From contig JAAWWF010000034.1 of the NCBI GenBank assembly GCA_021404565.1, positions 1 to 54,684 on the forward strand: a DNA stretch of 54,684 nucleotides, read 5' to 3'. Below are positions 34,701 through 41,828 of the stretch, piece by piece (positions within the stretch are counted from its first letter, which is position 1; each line of letters opens with the position of its first letter). Source of the DNA: Roseivirga sp. (GTDB lineage Bacteria > Bacteroidota > Bacteroidia > Cytophagales > Cyclobacteriaceae). The notes beneath the pieces are model-generated. The model had not been told where the DNA came from. It worked only from the letters and a program-made list of their open reading frames with translations, and did not search any database. Position numbers and translations under genes: made by a program.

Positions 34701-35867
34701 CTCTCCAATGCCTTTAAGTTTACATCAGCGCAGGGGAGTGTAAGTGTACTGGCTGGCATAGACCAAAACCACATTTGGCTTCATGTTAACGATACAGGTA
34801 GGGGCATTTCTAAGGAAGATCTACCGCATATTTTCGACCGGTATTTTCAAACCAAAGACAGTAAACAGGCAGCACAAGGGGGTACGGGCATCGGGCTGGC
34901 ACTCACCCGGGAGCTGGTAAAACTTATGGAGGGAGAGATTACCGTGGAAAGTGTCCCTCGGCAGCAGACCACTTTCCGGGTGCAATTTCCTGCAGAGGTA
35001 TTGGTAGCACAAGTGGCTGAAATACCCGAACCTGGCTTATCACTTGCGGCTGCTACTTTTGACGATGAGCCAAGTATAGAACAGGCTGTTGCTATCCATG
35101 GACAGGGAGATACTATACTGCTGGTAGAAGACAACCCCGACCTACGACTGTTTGTGAGCGGCATTCTGGAAGAGTATTACTCAGTGGTGACCGCTGCTCA
35201 CGGACAGGAAGCGCTGGAAATGCTGGCCGCACATGCCGATATCAAACTTATTGTCAGTGACATTATGATGCCGATAATGGACGGCTTCCAACTCCTGGAC
35301 AAACTTAAATCTACAGCCGACTACAAAAACCTGCCCGTGATTATGCTCACGGCCCGGGCCGAGCTGCAAGACAAACTCAAGGCCCTCCGTATAGGAGTAG
35401 ATGATTACCTGACCAAGCCTTTTATCAAAGAAGAGTTGCTCGCCCGCATAGACAATCTGCTACAAAATGCCCGTGGCCGTGAAGAGGCCAGGCTCTTTGA
35501 GCCAGTCGCTAAAGAAAGCCCTCTGGCGGTAGAGGAGGAAGATGCCGAAATCAAAGCCTGGTTAGACAAGCTTGAGGCCGTAGTACTCAAAAATATAGAA
35601 CTATCAGAGTTTGGTATTGACGATATTGCTGATGAAATGGCTACCAGCAAGCGACAGCTTTACCGGTTTATCAAAGAGCACATTGGCCTTACACCTTTGC
35701 AATATCTCAAAGACTTTAAACTCAACTACGCGCGTCAGTTACTGGAAGAGAAAAAAGTAAATGCTGTGAAAGTAGCCGCCTATTCCATCGGCTACCCCAA
35801 TGTGGTGTATTTCAGAAGAGAGTTTAAAAAAGCATTTGGCCGCCTGCCCTCAGATTATTTAGAGTAA
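31761..35867 (+). CDS. Hybrid two-component sensor/regulator (one-protein HTCS)
   Basis: 1368 aa from the ATG at 31761, where a signal peptide starts (MARSCMSAFCLLLWSLALSG); the longer TTG reading adds a non-signal extension. Order: periplasmic propeller repeats (about 25-680; GFIWVGTANGLNRFDG), a Y_Y_Y domain, a membrane helix at about 790-812, HisKA with His865 (NVSHELRTPLTL), HATPase (NNLLSNAFKFT, GGTGIGLAL), a receiver with Asp1167 (SDIMMPIMDG) and a C-terminal AraC-type helix-turn-helix (about 1265-1368; MATSKRQLYRFIKE). Such proteins sense periplasmic ligands and activate nearby genes through direct repeats. The three lipoprotein genes downstream carry such repeats. Confidence 0.95.
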   Translation: MARSCMSAFCLLLWSLALSGQQNQATYNLEVQHWGVEEGLSHRRVESIFQDSRGFIWVGTANGLNRFDGHQFQTFTKERGLAGNEIHYLFEDAEGWLWVSSAPNTQDNQTLAFIHVKTNEVLSVEERFGEKFPFDPQNFISALTKSDGSIYLTAGTELFQYKDEQFSLIKTFGNPFILNGFDNDRQTLLGHIKAPNGIIELIELKGTEVLSREPFQSLINVFYAFYDYEGNCWVRIDRDLQLRERGQKDFKPVSWEKLLDESRIEPDFEKYLIPYKPGEYVFFDKEFLFVLRPGSKFRLDIGKLHPEVFKAHVLGVFIDRQQNLWFATEFGVYRVKLEESPFTNYLNSPLDEYNAQTTFSTLGISATDDELWVNGLNQDQFLINLKDGSKQEVSLKGVYADPNASVDPIVLYPILKTGQNEFLTADLNLVRYKNGKVVKAYRWKPGEGFDKSWSIYEDEDQIWLGLYDGGLGIVEKGKIVRFKAYNEFELLAGSQTYRFLKWNDAHTLLATTTGIYVLNDEKGIVQRFWSGADESQRIPFDKIYHINKDPEDPNLLWVASAGGGLFKLQLAQDGLSIQSVEQFTEAEGLSNNVLYAVYPDDHGQLWLPSDYGLMRFDRNSNAVSGFTTSDGLPWNEFNRIAHYQAENGQLFLGTMNGVTTFHPRDFLNVSDAFDAPLQITAFKQFSGETNALEDRTAELLVNGNIVLEPDDNLLILNFALLEYEEASRIKYSYQLKGQSDDWVYLNSSELRLSGLAYGKYTLNIRAQGSSGEFSTQRLSIPVLAKSPFYMQWWFITLSLLMFFLSVYLLFRYRTKSLRKRQRELVQQVQKRTEKIEKDKQVIATQANELKSLDELKSRFFANVSHELRTPLTLIVAPVQEILAKQNLDEDLKTSLNLVSKNSRRLQGMVNEILDLSKFEAGKMTIHKASVNWYGFLNQLYTTFDSLAMSQKVDYSLTFEGSKEAAVRIDKSKVETVFNNLLSNAFKFTSAQGSVSVLAGIDQNHIWLHVNDTGRGISKEDLPHIFDRYFQTKDSKQAAQGGTGIGLALTRELVKLMEGEITVESVPRQQTTFRVQFPAEVLVAQVAEIPEPGLSLAAATFDDEPSIEQAVAIHGQGDTILLVEDNPDLRLFVSGILEEYYSVVTAAHGQEALEMLAAHADIKLIVSDIMMPIMDGFQLLDKLKSTADYKNLPVIMLTARAELQDKLKALRIGVDDYLTKPFIKEELLARIDNLLQNARGREEARLFEPVAKESPLAVEEEDAEIKAWLDKLEAVVLKNIELSEFGIDDIADEMATSKRQLYRFIKEHIGLTPLQYLKDFKLNYARQLLEEKKVNAVKVAAYSIGYPNVVYFRREFKKAFGRLPSDYLE

Positions 35868-35950
35868 AACCAGTCTTTATCGTCATTGCTGTACAAGACA
35901 TACTAATTTGGATGACGTTTGGTTAGGGTTCTACATCAATTGATAAGATG

Positions 35951-36011
35951 CTGAAACAAGTTCAGCATGACGGTAAGCGAGTGGTTATTCGTCTCCCTGA
36001 ACTTGTTTCAG
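35951..36011. repeat. Inverted repeat downstream of the HTCS gene
   Basis: CTGAAACAAGTTCAG at 35951-35965 and its exact reverse complement CTGAACTTGTTTCAG at 35997-36011 are separated by 31 bp. Similar strings (CATGCTGAACTTG, then TTTCAG) occur at about 44192-44234, so this is a dispersed intergenic repeat that may fold into an RNA hairpin, possibly helping to end HTCS transcription. Confidence 0.6.
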
Positions 36012-36031
36012 GGTCTCCTTAGATAGAATCG

Positions 36032-36165
36032 GTCATTGCGAGAAAAACGAAATACAATGGAGTTTGACGAAGCCTCCCTGACGGCCAGGCAGACAATCTC
36101 CCAGTCGTAACAAGAAGATTGCTTCGTCCTTCGTCCCTGCCTGCGGCAGGCAGGCTCGCGATGAC
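36032..36165. repeat. MITE-like intergenic element A
   Basis: The 134-bp element begins GTCATTGCGAG and ends CTCGCGATGAC, near-perfect terminal inverted repeats. It contains CAATCTCCCAG and, further in, AAGATTGCTTCG, plus the palindrome CTGCCTGCGGCAGGCAG. The layout is that of the short non-autonomous repeats scattered in Cytophagales genomes. No ORF is inside. Confidence 0.65.
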
Positions 36166-36231
36166 GATACTTTCTTAATTGTGAAGCTTAAAAACCTATC
36201 TCATATCAATCAAAAAGCCCACTTTCTTCAT

Positions 36232-36270
36232 TTTGGCAAGATCTGTACCCCTGTTTGGCAAGATTTGTAC
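36232..36270 (+). promoter_or_regulatory. Tandem direct-repeat operator before lipoprotein 1
   Basis: TTTGGCAAGATCTGTAC (36232-36248) and TTTGGCAAGATTTGTAC (36254-36270) are spaced 22 bp apart, two helical turns. A weaker third match (AGACTTGTA) follows about 23 bp later. The arrangement fits binding by an AraC-type dimer such as the adjacent HTCS. The ATG is 53 bp downstream. Confidence 0.65.
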
Positions 36271-36323
36271 TTCTCATCTTTCGAGACTTGTAGCACGGTT
36301 TCTAACATTAAAAATTTACCAAA

Positions 36324-36749
36324 ATGAAAAATTTAAAAAACTATTTAAAACTATCTGTGCTCATGATGGCACTTGTATTGGTGTCCACCAGCTGTAGTGA
36401 TGATGACGAAGAAACACCGGTTTTCCGAGCCGATTTCATCGGTACATTTAGTACGAACGAGGTCTGCAGAAGTGGAACAACTGATTCTTACGATATGGTT
36501 ATCAGACCAGATGAAAGCACCGGAGCTGGTCCTAATGACATCTTGATTACAAATCTGTATAACAAAAATCAGCTATTAGAAGGCCAGGTGATCGATGCGA
36601 ATACCATGTTGATTCCTCATCAAACAAGAGGAACAATAACTTATTTAGCAAATGGAACGCGTAATGGAAATGTGATCACATTGGATTTCACAGTAGCAGC
36701 CGGTGGTATTTCTGATTTGTGTCAAGCTACTATGACTAAGCAACCATAG
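36324..36749 (+). CDS. Small lipoprotein, paralogue 1
   Basis: 141 aa. Lipoprotein signal MKNLKNYLKLSVLMMALVLV, then STSC with the lipidated cysteine, followed by the acidic SDDDEE export-type stretch. The mature part is a compact beta-rich domain (DFIGTFSTNEVCRSG, DILITNLYNK, GNVITLDFTVAAGG, DLCQATMTKQP) with two conserved cysteines that may form a disulfide. It belongs to the small Bacteroidota lipoproteins with no known function. Two tandem paralogues follow, and all share the first 20 residues and upstream repeats. Confidence 0.75.
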   Translation: MKNLKNYLKLSVLMMALVLVSTSCSDDDEETPVFRADFIGTFSTNEVCRSGTTDSYDMVIRPDESTGAGPNDILITNLYNKNQLLEGQVIDANTMLIPHQTRGTITYLANGTRNGNVITLDFTVAAGGISDLCQATMTKQP

Positions 36750-36804
36750 GAAATTCAGTAAACCTCTTTTCTACATATAATGACCGTTTAGGTCTGTAGA
36801 GAAA

Positions 36805-36835
36805 CCGGGCCTCCGTAAAGGGGGCTCGTTTTTTT
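36805..36835 (+). terminator. Rho-independent terminator after lipoprotein 1
   Basis: CGGGCCTCC, loop GTAAA, GGGGGCTCG, then a run of seven T. The GC-rich stem and the U-tract are typical. A near-identical structure ends lipoprotein 3 at 38162-38193. Confidence 0.8.
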
Positions 36836-36843
36836 GCTTTGAT

Positions 36844-37018
36844 CGTCATTCCCACGAAAGTGGGAATCCCTCTAGCCCATGAGTTTTAAAGTCCAGGTAA
36901 GTGTGCCCACAATCGTTCGCGAACTAAACGATAATCACGAACCCAATGATCATTAATTATTGACTACGGAGATCCCCAATCAAGCCTGTCTGCCGACAAA
37001 GTCAGGTTGGGGATGACG
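36844..37018. repeat. MITE-like intergenic element B
   Basis: Begins CGTCATTCCCACGAAAGTGG and ends TTGGGGATGACG, which are imperfect terminal inverted repeats. Internal text GGAGATCCCCAATCAAGCC belongs to the same repeat type. It fills most of the 424-bp gap between lipoproteins 1 and 2. No ORF was seen inside. Confidence 0.55.
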
Positions 37019-37081
37019 TATTAATCTGTTTTTAGTTTATCAGAAATCCTTTTGATATCATCTAAAAGGCACTTTTCTCGT

Positions 37082-37120
37082 TTTGGCAAGATCTGTACCC
37101 CTGTTTGGCAACATTTGTAC
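37082..37120 (+). promoter_or_regulatory. Tandem direct-repeat operator before lipoprotein 2
   Basis: TTTGGCAAGATCTGTAC (37082-37098) and TTTGGCAACATTTGTAC (37104-37120) have the same 22-bp spacing and sequence as the site before lipoprotein 1, with one base change in the second copy. The ATG is 53 bp downstream, the same distance as for paralogue 1. Confidence 0.65.
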
Positions 37121-37173
37121 CCTCCCATCTCCCAGGTTTGTGCCAACGGTTTCATTAAAACATTACAACCATT

Positions 37174-37587
37174 ATGAAAAATTTAAAAAGTTATTTAGCC
37201 CAGGCCATTATGCTCACGGCCTGTGTATTGATCAGTACCAATTGCGGAGGGGATGACGATGACACAGATGCGCTCAGCATAGAAGACCTTTTAGGGGCTT
37301 ATGATGTTGTGCAAGAATGCGAACAATTTGTTCCAGATCGTACATATGTATGGATTGTTACGAAGGGCGCTGAAGACAATGAATTACTGGTAACAGAAGA
37401 AGGCGGGTCAGATCCTTTTCGTGCAGAATTTTCTGCGACTGGAATTACCTTTCCACCACAGATATTTGATGGTTTGGAATACTCCGGTACCGGAACATTG
37501 GTCGGCTCATCGATTACCGTTGATTTTCAATTAAGGCAAGGAGGTACAGTGGTTGAAACTTGTCGCATGGTGGCTACTAAACAATAG
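37174..37587 (+). CDS. Small lipoprotein, paralogue 2
   Basis: 137 aa. Lipobox ISTNC follows MKNLKSYLAQAIMLTACVL, with the mature start GGDDDDTD. The domain has the same layout as paralogue 1 (DLLGAYDVVQECEQF, GTGTLVGSSITVDFQ, ETCRMVATKQ), keeping both cysteines while the rest is strongly diverged. Divergence of the mature domain against a conserved signal and promoter suggests duplication followed by functional change. Confidence 0.75.
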   Translation: MKNLKSYLAQAIMLTACVLISTNCGGDDDDTDALSIEDLLGAYDVVQECEQFVPDRTYVWIVTKGAEDNELLVTEEGGSDPFRAEFSATGITFPPQIFDGLEYSGTGTLVGSSITVDFQLRQGGTVVETCRMVATKQ

Positions 37588-37620
37588 CCCTCAATCATAA
37601 AAAAACCACCTATCCATTCA

Positions 37621-37636
37621 TTGGCAGGATCTGTAT
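37621..37636 (+). promoter_or_regulatory. Single direct-repeat half-site before lipoprotein 3
   Basis: TTGGCAGGATCTGTAT is a degenerate version of the repeat found twice before paralogues 1 and 2. The following CAGACTTGCAGTACGG aligns with the weak third copy before paralogue 1. Only part of the operator is left. Confidence 0.4.
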
Positions 37637-37693
37637 TCTCCCGTAATCCAGACTTGCAGTACGGTTTCATTAAAACATTAAAAATTCACCAAA

Positions 37694-38116
37694 GTGAAAA
37701 ATTTAAAAAACTACCTGTTGTTATCAACACTCCTGATGGCACTTGCAACCTTTCTGACAAGCTGTAGTAATGATGATGAAGACCCAATTACCAGAGAAGA
37801 TTTTCTTGGGACTTACACAGCCGTTGAATCATGCGATGGTCCTTCAGAAGATAAAGAGGTTGTAATCAGTCTGGGTGTAATGGATAATGAAGTAATCCTT
37901 TCTAATATGTCTGATTTACACGCAGAATTAATTGGAATAGTCTCCGCTGATAGCTTGTATATTAAGGATCAAGACGCTATAACACAGGCCTTTGGGAGTC
38001 TTTATTTTAGCAATACTGATAGTCAAAGAGCTATTCTGAGAGAGGGAAAATTGGAATTGGATTACTGGTATGATTCTTTTAACCACTGTAAGGCTACTTT
38101 AACAAAGAAACCTTAA
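37694..38116 (+). CDS. Small lipoprotein, paralogue 3
   Basis: 140 aa with a GTG start at the exact position of the ATG in paralogue 1 (GTGAAAAATTTAAAAAACTA). Signal MKNLKNYLLLSTLLMALA, then FLTSC and SNDDED. The domain keeps the FLGTYTAVESCDG and HCKATLTKKP cysteines. It follows paralogue 2 by about 106 bp with no terminator between them, so part of its transcription may come from the paralogue-2 promoter. Confidence 0.75.
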   Translation: MKNLKNYLLLSTLLMALATFLTSCSNDDEDPITREDFLGTYTAVESCDGPSEDKEVVISLGVMDNEVILSNMSDLHAELIGIVSADSLYIKDQDAITQAFGSLYFSNTDSQRAILREGKLELDYWYDSFNHCKATLTKKP

Positions 38117-38161
38117 AACTTTATCTATTTAAATACTTATGTATTGAGCAATAGATAGAAA

Positions 38162-38193
38162 CCGGGCCTCTGTAGAAGGGGCTCGGTTTTTTT
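38162..38193 (+). terminator. Rho-independent terminator after lipoprotein 3
   Basis: CCGGGCCTC, loop TGTAGAA, GGGGCTCGG, then a run of seven T. It is homologous to the terminator after lipoprotein 1. Confidence 0.82.
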
Positions 38194-38223
38194 GTGGGCG
38201 ATGGTTGGTGGCCTTATGATTTG

Positions 38224-38345
38224 AGGAGCGTTGCGAGCGGAACGCAGTGTAGTGCGGCAATCTCCTCGTAGTTTATCGCGTGCTAACAGGAGATTGCCAC
38301 GTTTGTTACTGGACTCTCGTCCATTACCATCCTCCCAATGACGTC
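38224..38345. repeat. MITE-like intergenic element C
   Basis: GGCAATCTCCT at 38256-38266 and AGGAGATTGCC at 38288-38298 are an exact 11-bp inverted pair. The outer parts (GTTGCGAGCGG at the left, CCCAATGACG at the right) resemble the ends of element A. It lies between the convergent lipoprotein and HAD genes. Confidence 0.5.
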
Positions 38346-38385
38346 ATGATTCCGAGAGAAGGTGTTCAGGCTCAGTAAGTATTTA

Positions 38386-39039
38386 TTACAGCGTCAACAA
38401 CATCTCCGCCAGCTCCTCATGGCTGCTTGCCAGGCCAATTACTCCCAGCGATTTGAGTCTTTCACCATGGCCATTGAGAATATGGCTGCCCCCGAGAAAA
38501 CCAATGGTGCGTATGCCTGCGCTGGTTGAAGCCTGTACTCCCGTATAGCTGTCTTCTATGGCCACTACCTTGTCTGCTGTTAAGCCAATCGTATCCAGTG
38601 CCAATTGATACACCATGGGGCTCGGTTTAGCCTGTGCTACCAGTTCGGCAGAGAAGATTGTACTATTAAAGTGGTCCGTTAGCGAGAACTTATGTAGCGC
38701 CTCTTCCACATAGTCCACATTGCTGTTGGAAACGACAGATTTGGGCAGGTCAATCTGTTCTAACATAGCGTTAACACCGGCTATGGGTCTCATATTATTT
38801 CTAATCTCAGCTTCCATGGCCAGCATGGTGTTGTGAACATCCAGATCAGCCGGTAGCTGTTTTTCTTCTCTGAGCTGATTGAGAATGCCGGTAAAGGTTT
38901 TGCCGGTATGTTCGCGAATAAACTGCTCTACTGTAATATCAACCTGTTGGGTATGAAGCCATTTAACGGCTATTTCGGCTGCGACTATTTCCGTGTCAAT
39001 CAATACACCGTCACAGTCAAAAATGATATGCTCAATCAT
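38386..39039 (-). CDS. HAD-family hydrolase, beta-phosphoglucomutase-like
   Basis: 217 aa. The four HAD motifs are present: Asp8 and Asp10 (IIFDCDGVLIDTE), the serine of VVSNSN, the lysine of AKPSP, and IEDSYTG. The helical cap between motifs I and II is of the type seen in phosphoglucomutase- and sugar-phosphate phosphatases. The substrate cannot be read from the sequence. The start overlaps the stop of the lytic transglycosylase gene by 4 bases (ATGA), so the two are translated together. Confidence 0.88.
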   Translation of the reverse strand: MIEHIIFDCDGVLIDTEIVAAEIAVKWLHTQQVDITVEQFIREHTGKTFTGILNQLREEKQLPADLDVHNTMLAMEAEIRNNMRPIAGVNAMLEQIDLPKSVVSNSNVDYVEEALHKFSLTDHFNSTIFSAELVAQAKPSPMVYQLALDTIGLTADKVVAIEDSYTGVQASTSAGIRTIGFLGGSHILNGHGERLKSLGVIGLASSHEELAEMLLTL

Positions 39040-40103
39040 TGAGAATCTATGTTTGCGGGAAGGCTAAAGTAATAGGTATTTCGCTTTACTGTTAGCTTTT
39101 TCTTTCGCAACCAGGGGTTATATTTTTTCAGCGTTTTGTAGTCGATGCCATGGTCTTGTGCCCAGTCTACCATATTGCGAATGGTGCGGGTTACTTTCAC
39201 CTCTTTGAGCTCGTAGGGCTCGTAGAGATGCTCCGGGGCTATGTCGAAGCCGAATTTTCCAGGATCGCTCAAAATCTCTTTGCAGGCCAGTATTCTGAAC
39301 AGATACCGTGAGGTTTCGCTATTCAGCAGCAGCTTGTAATAGTCATCTTCTTTCTGGTCTTTAATGGCTCTCTGGTAACCCGCCCGGCCCCGATTATAAG
39401 AGGCGGCCACGTTGGTCCAGTTACCAAATTTTTCATAAGACTTCTTCAGGTACTTCACCGCAGCATGGGTAGCCTTGATGGGATGATAGCGCTCATCTAC
39501 CTCTCGGTTTACTTCCAGTCCCAGCTCTTTAGCCGTACCTGGCAGAAGTTGCCAAAACCCTGCAGCTCTTTTACCCGAAACCACATTCTCCAGGCCACTT
39601 TCTATCACGCAGAGGTATTTGAAATCATCCGGAATGTCATTTTCCGCCAGAATTTTCTCAATCTGGGGCAGCCAGCGGTTGGCCCGCTTGATCAGAAAAA
39701 TGGTGTTGTTATGCCAGTAGGTATTGATGTGCAATTCCCTGTCCAGTCGCTCTCGTACATCTGGTATATTAAGAGGGACCGATTCTCCGGCAAAGCTGGC
39801 TTCTTCTGGCAGGGCAATGCTTTGGGCATTGTACTCATTGGGAATCGTCCTGATAACCGGTTCTGATAGTACTTTGGGAGCAGCCGTATTAGGCGCAATA
39901 TAATCGACACTGTTAGCCGATGGATTGGCCATTACTTTTCTGGCCTCATTGTACCCTATGTATAGTATAAGTAAAATGAGGGGGGCCAGCCTTGCCCATC
40001 TTCCATTGCCACCTTGTCTGCTCGTTTTATCTCCTTCTCTTTCCAACCTTATTCGTCTTTTATTCCAAATACTACAATTAGACAACAGCGTTTTGATCAA
40101 CAC
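39036..40103 (-). CDS. Membrane-anchored lytic transglycosylase (MltD-like)
   Basis: 355 aa with a GTG start; no ATG precedes the membrane anchor, and the exact start is uncertain. An arginine-rich N-terminus and a helix at about 38-51 anchor the protein. The SLT domain at about 135-290 has the catalytic Glu168 (CVIESGLENVVSG), AAGFWQLLPGTAKELGL and the conserved ASYNRGRAGY. The C-terminus ends with a LysM-like remnant (DWAQDHGIDYKTLKKYNPWL). It cleaves the glycan strands of peptidoglycan. Coupling to the HAD gene is by overlap only; a functional link is not evident. Confidence 0.88.
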   Translation of the reverse strand: MLIKTLLSNCSIWNKRRIRLEREGDKTSRQGGNGRWARLAPLILLILYIGYNEARKVMANPSANSVDYIAPNTAAPKVLSEPVIRTIPNEYNAQSIALPEEASFAGESVPLNIPDVRERLDRELHINTYWHNNTIFLIKRANRWLPQIEKILAENDIPDDFKYLCVIESGLENVVSGKRAAGFWQLLPGTAKELGLEVNREVDERYHPIKATHAAVKYLKKSYEKFGNWTNVAASYNRGRAGYQRAIKDQKEDDYYKLLLNSETSRYLFRILACKEILSDPGKFGFDIAPEHLYEPYELKEVKVTRTIRNMVDWAQDHGIDYKTLKKYNPWLRKKKLTVKRNTYYFSLPANIDSQ

Positions 40104-40147
40104 TATTGTCTATCGTCTGATGTCTAACATCTAGTATCTGTTAAAAA

Positions 40148-40852
40148 CTAGAAGTTTGGAGAAAGTAAGTATTTAGAGTAGAATTCGTCAATCACTTTTA
40201 CAGCTTCGGTAGGGGTTTCTACCAGGTTGATCAAATCAAGGTCTTTCTCGCTGATATTTCCATAGCCCAGCATGGTGCCTTTGACCCAGTCGAGTAGCCC
40301 GCTCCAATAGTCTTTGCCTACCAACACAATCGGGAAACGACCGATTTTTGAGGTTTGGATCAGGGTTACGGCCTCGAAAAACTCATCCAGTGTACCGAAG
40401 CCTCCGGGCATCACGATAAAGCCCTGTGAGTACTTAACAAACATTACTTTACGTACAAAAAAGTAATCGAAGGAGATAAGCTTATCCGGATCGATATAAA
40501 TATTGTTGCCCTGCTCAAAGGGGAGTTCAATGTTCAGTCCTACAGATTTACCGTTTTCAGCCTTGGCACCTTTGTTACCGGCTTCCATAATACCCGGTCC
40601 GCCACCAGTGATTACACCATAGCCATGGCGTACCAGTTTAGAGGCTATTTCTTCGGCCATTTGATAAATAGGGTCTTCAGGCTTGGTTCTGGCAGAACCG
40701 AATATGGATACACAGGGGCCTATCTTGGCCATTTTTTCAAAGCCGTCTACAAATTCGGCCATTACCTTAAAGATCACCCAGGAGTCATTGGTTTTGATCT
40801 CATTCCAATTGCGGTCTTTAAAGGCTTGTTTGATTTTATCTTCGTTTGTCAT
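40148..40852 (-). CDS. LOG-family nucleotide phosphoribohydrolase-like protein
   Basis: 234 aa. The family motifs are clear: ITGGGPGIMEAGNKGA and MPGGFGTLDEFFEA in a Rossmann fold. Characterised members release a base from nucleoside 5'-monophosphates, and some make cytokinins; in bacteria the role is usually undefined. The N-terminal 40 residues (DKIKQAFKDRNWNEIKTNDS) are typical of the Bacteroidota subgroup. Cytoplasmic, with an ATG start. Confidence 0.9.
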   Translation of the reverse strand: MTNEDKIKQAFKDRNWNEIKTNDSWVIFKVMAEFVDGFEKMAKIGPCVSIFGSARTKPEDPIYQMAEEIASKLVRHGYGVITGGGPGIMEAGNKGAKAENGKSVGLNIELPFEQGNNIYIDPDKLISFDYFFVRKVMFVKYSQGFIVMPGGFGTLDEFFEAVTLIQTSKIGRFPIVLVGKDYWSGLLDWVKGTMLGYGNISEKDLDLINLVETPTEAVKVIDEFYSKYLLSPNF

Positions 40853-41053
40853 AGTGTTTCAGTTTAAATAATTATACCTGGCTGGTAAGTCAGAGGCACG
40901 GGCTCCGATGAATCGAGTTGTACAGGTAATGTACAAACTAGGCAGCAAAAAGTATGATACGAGAATTTCAGGAATTAGTTATCTTTTCTTTAATCCTTCG
41001 AAATAAAAAGGGTGGGTATTTTTTTGGATATAGGCAAGGTCCACCACCTCTGG

Positions 41054-41127
41054 CCCCTCCTGGAGGGAGGGGAGGCCAAGCCAGATAATGAATTTATGCA
41101 AGAGAGTAGTGGCCGGGGTGGTCTTTC
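41054..41127. repeat. Left 74-bp direct repeat flanking the DUF559 gene
   Basis: Contains CCCCTCCTGGAGGGAGGGGA, then GGCC, a variable middle of about 34 bp, and GTGGCCGGGGTGGTCTTT. The right copy at 41733-41806 has the same order, orientation and length. From 40853 to 41053 I see nothing else of note. Confidence 0.75.
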
Positions 41128-41219
41128 CACAAAATTATACTATTGGAAATCTCAACTTTATTTATGCGAGAGTCCACTCATAGGAATTTCATAAATTTAA
41201 GACAACAGGTGTTTCAATA

Positions 41220-41588
41220 ATGCATAAAAACCGGAACCATAACCTTAAGCACTTAAAGGAAACCAGAAGACAGCTGCGAAATAACGGCACCTCAGCAGAG
41301 GCTACACTATGGAGGTCCATTCAAAAAAGTCAGTTAAAGGGAAGAAAATTCAGGCGTCAACATAGTGTGGACAACCATATCCTTGATTTTTATTGTCCCT
41401 CTGAAAAACTGGCAATAGAGCTAGATGGAGATCACCACTTTTCTTCTTCCGAGTGGTTGTATGACAAGAAACGAGATGACAGGCTTAGGGACCAGGGTAT
41501 AACAGTTTTGAGATTTGAGAATGATGAAGTTTTTCACGCTCTTGAGGCCTTGCTTGAAAAAGTGACAGATCATTTCAAAGAGGATTAG
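41220..41588 (+). CDS. DUF559 (Vsr/endonuclease-like) protein
   Basis: 122 aa. The PD-(D/E)xK-type core is visible: ILDFYCPSEKLAIELDGDHH supplies Asp and Glu ligands, and GITVLRFENDEVF is the conserved end. The N-terminus LKETRRQLRNNGTSAEATLW is the standard family opening. DUF559 proteins resemble Vsr nucleases, but activity has rarely been shown. The gene sits alone between two 74-bp direct repeats and runs opposite to both neighbours, as if it belonged to a small mobile or repeated unit. Confidence 0.85.
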   Translation: MHKNRNHNLKHLKETRRQLRNNGTSAEATLWRSIQKSQLKGRKFRRQHSVDNHILDFYCPSEKLAIELDGDHHFSSSEWLYDKKRDDRLRDQGITVLRFENDEVFHALEALLEKVTDHFKED

Positions 41589-41732
41589 AGCAAGTTCACC
41601 ACCCCTGAACCCCTCATTCGAGGAGGGGAATTGACTCTTTTTATAAATCGCCTTGTACTCAAAAACAGAGCTTAATTCAAACTACTTCAAGGGTCGTATA
41701 AAAGCCCTACCTTCGAAGAATCCGCAATCAAT

Positions 41733-41806
41733 CCCCTCCTCATAGGAGGGGAGGCCGTGAAAAAATCATTTCGCTTCTTGTAAGCTTCGTGGCCGGGGTG
41801 GTCCTT
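41733..41806. repeat. Right 74-bp direct repeat flanking the DUF559 gene
   Basis: Contains CCCCTCCTCATAGGAGGGGA, GGCC, a variable middle and GTGGCCGGGGTGGTCCTT, matching the left copy in order and orientation. A related fragment (ACCACCCCTGAACCCCTC, GAGGAGGGGA) lies at 41600-41630, just after the gene, giving at least three related segments around the gene. Confidence 0.75.
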
Positions 41807-41828
41807 ACGCGGGGAATGTTAACGATAC

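Noticed and set aside
35868-36323. Search for tRNA or small RNA genes in the larger intergenic gaps
   Set aside because: Only repeats, operators and terminators were found; no cloverleaf or known riboswitch pattern could be supported.
41220-41588. Assignment of the DUF559 gene as a Vsr mismatch-repair enzyme
   Set aside because: It has the nuclease-like core but no neighbouring cytosine methylase and not the Vsr zinc-site pattern.
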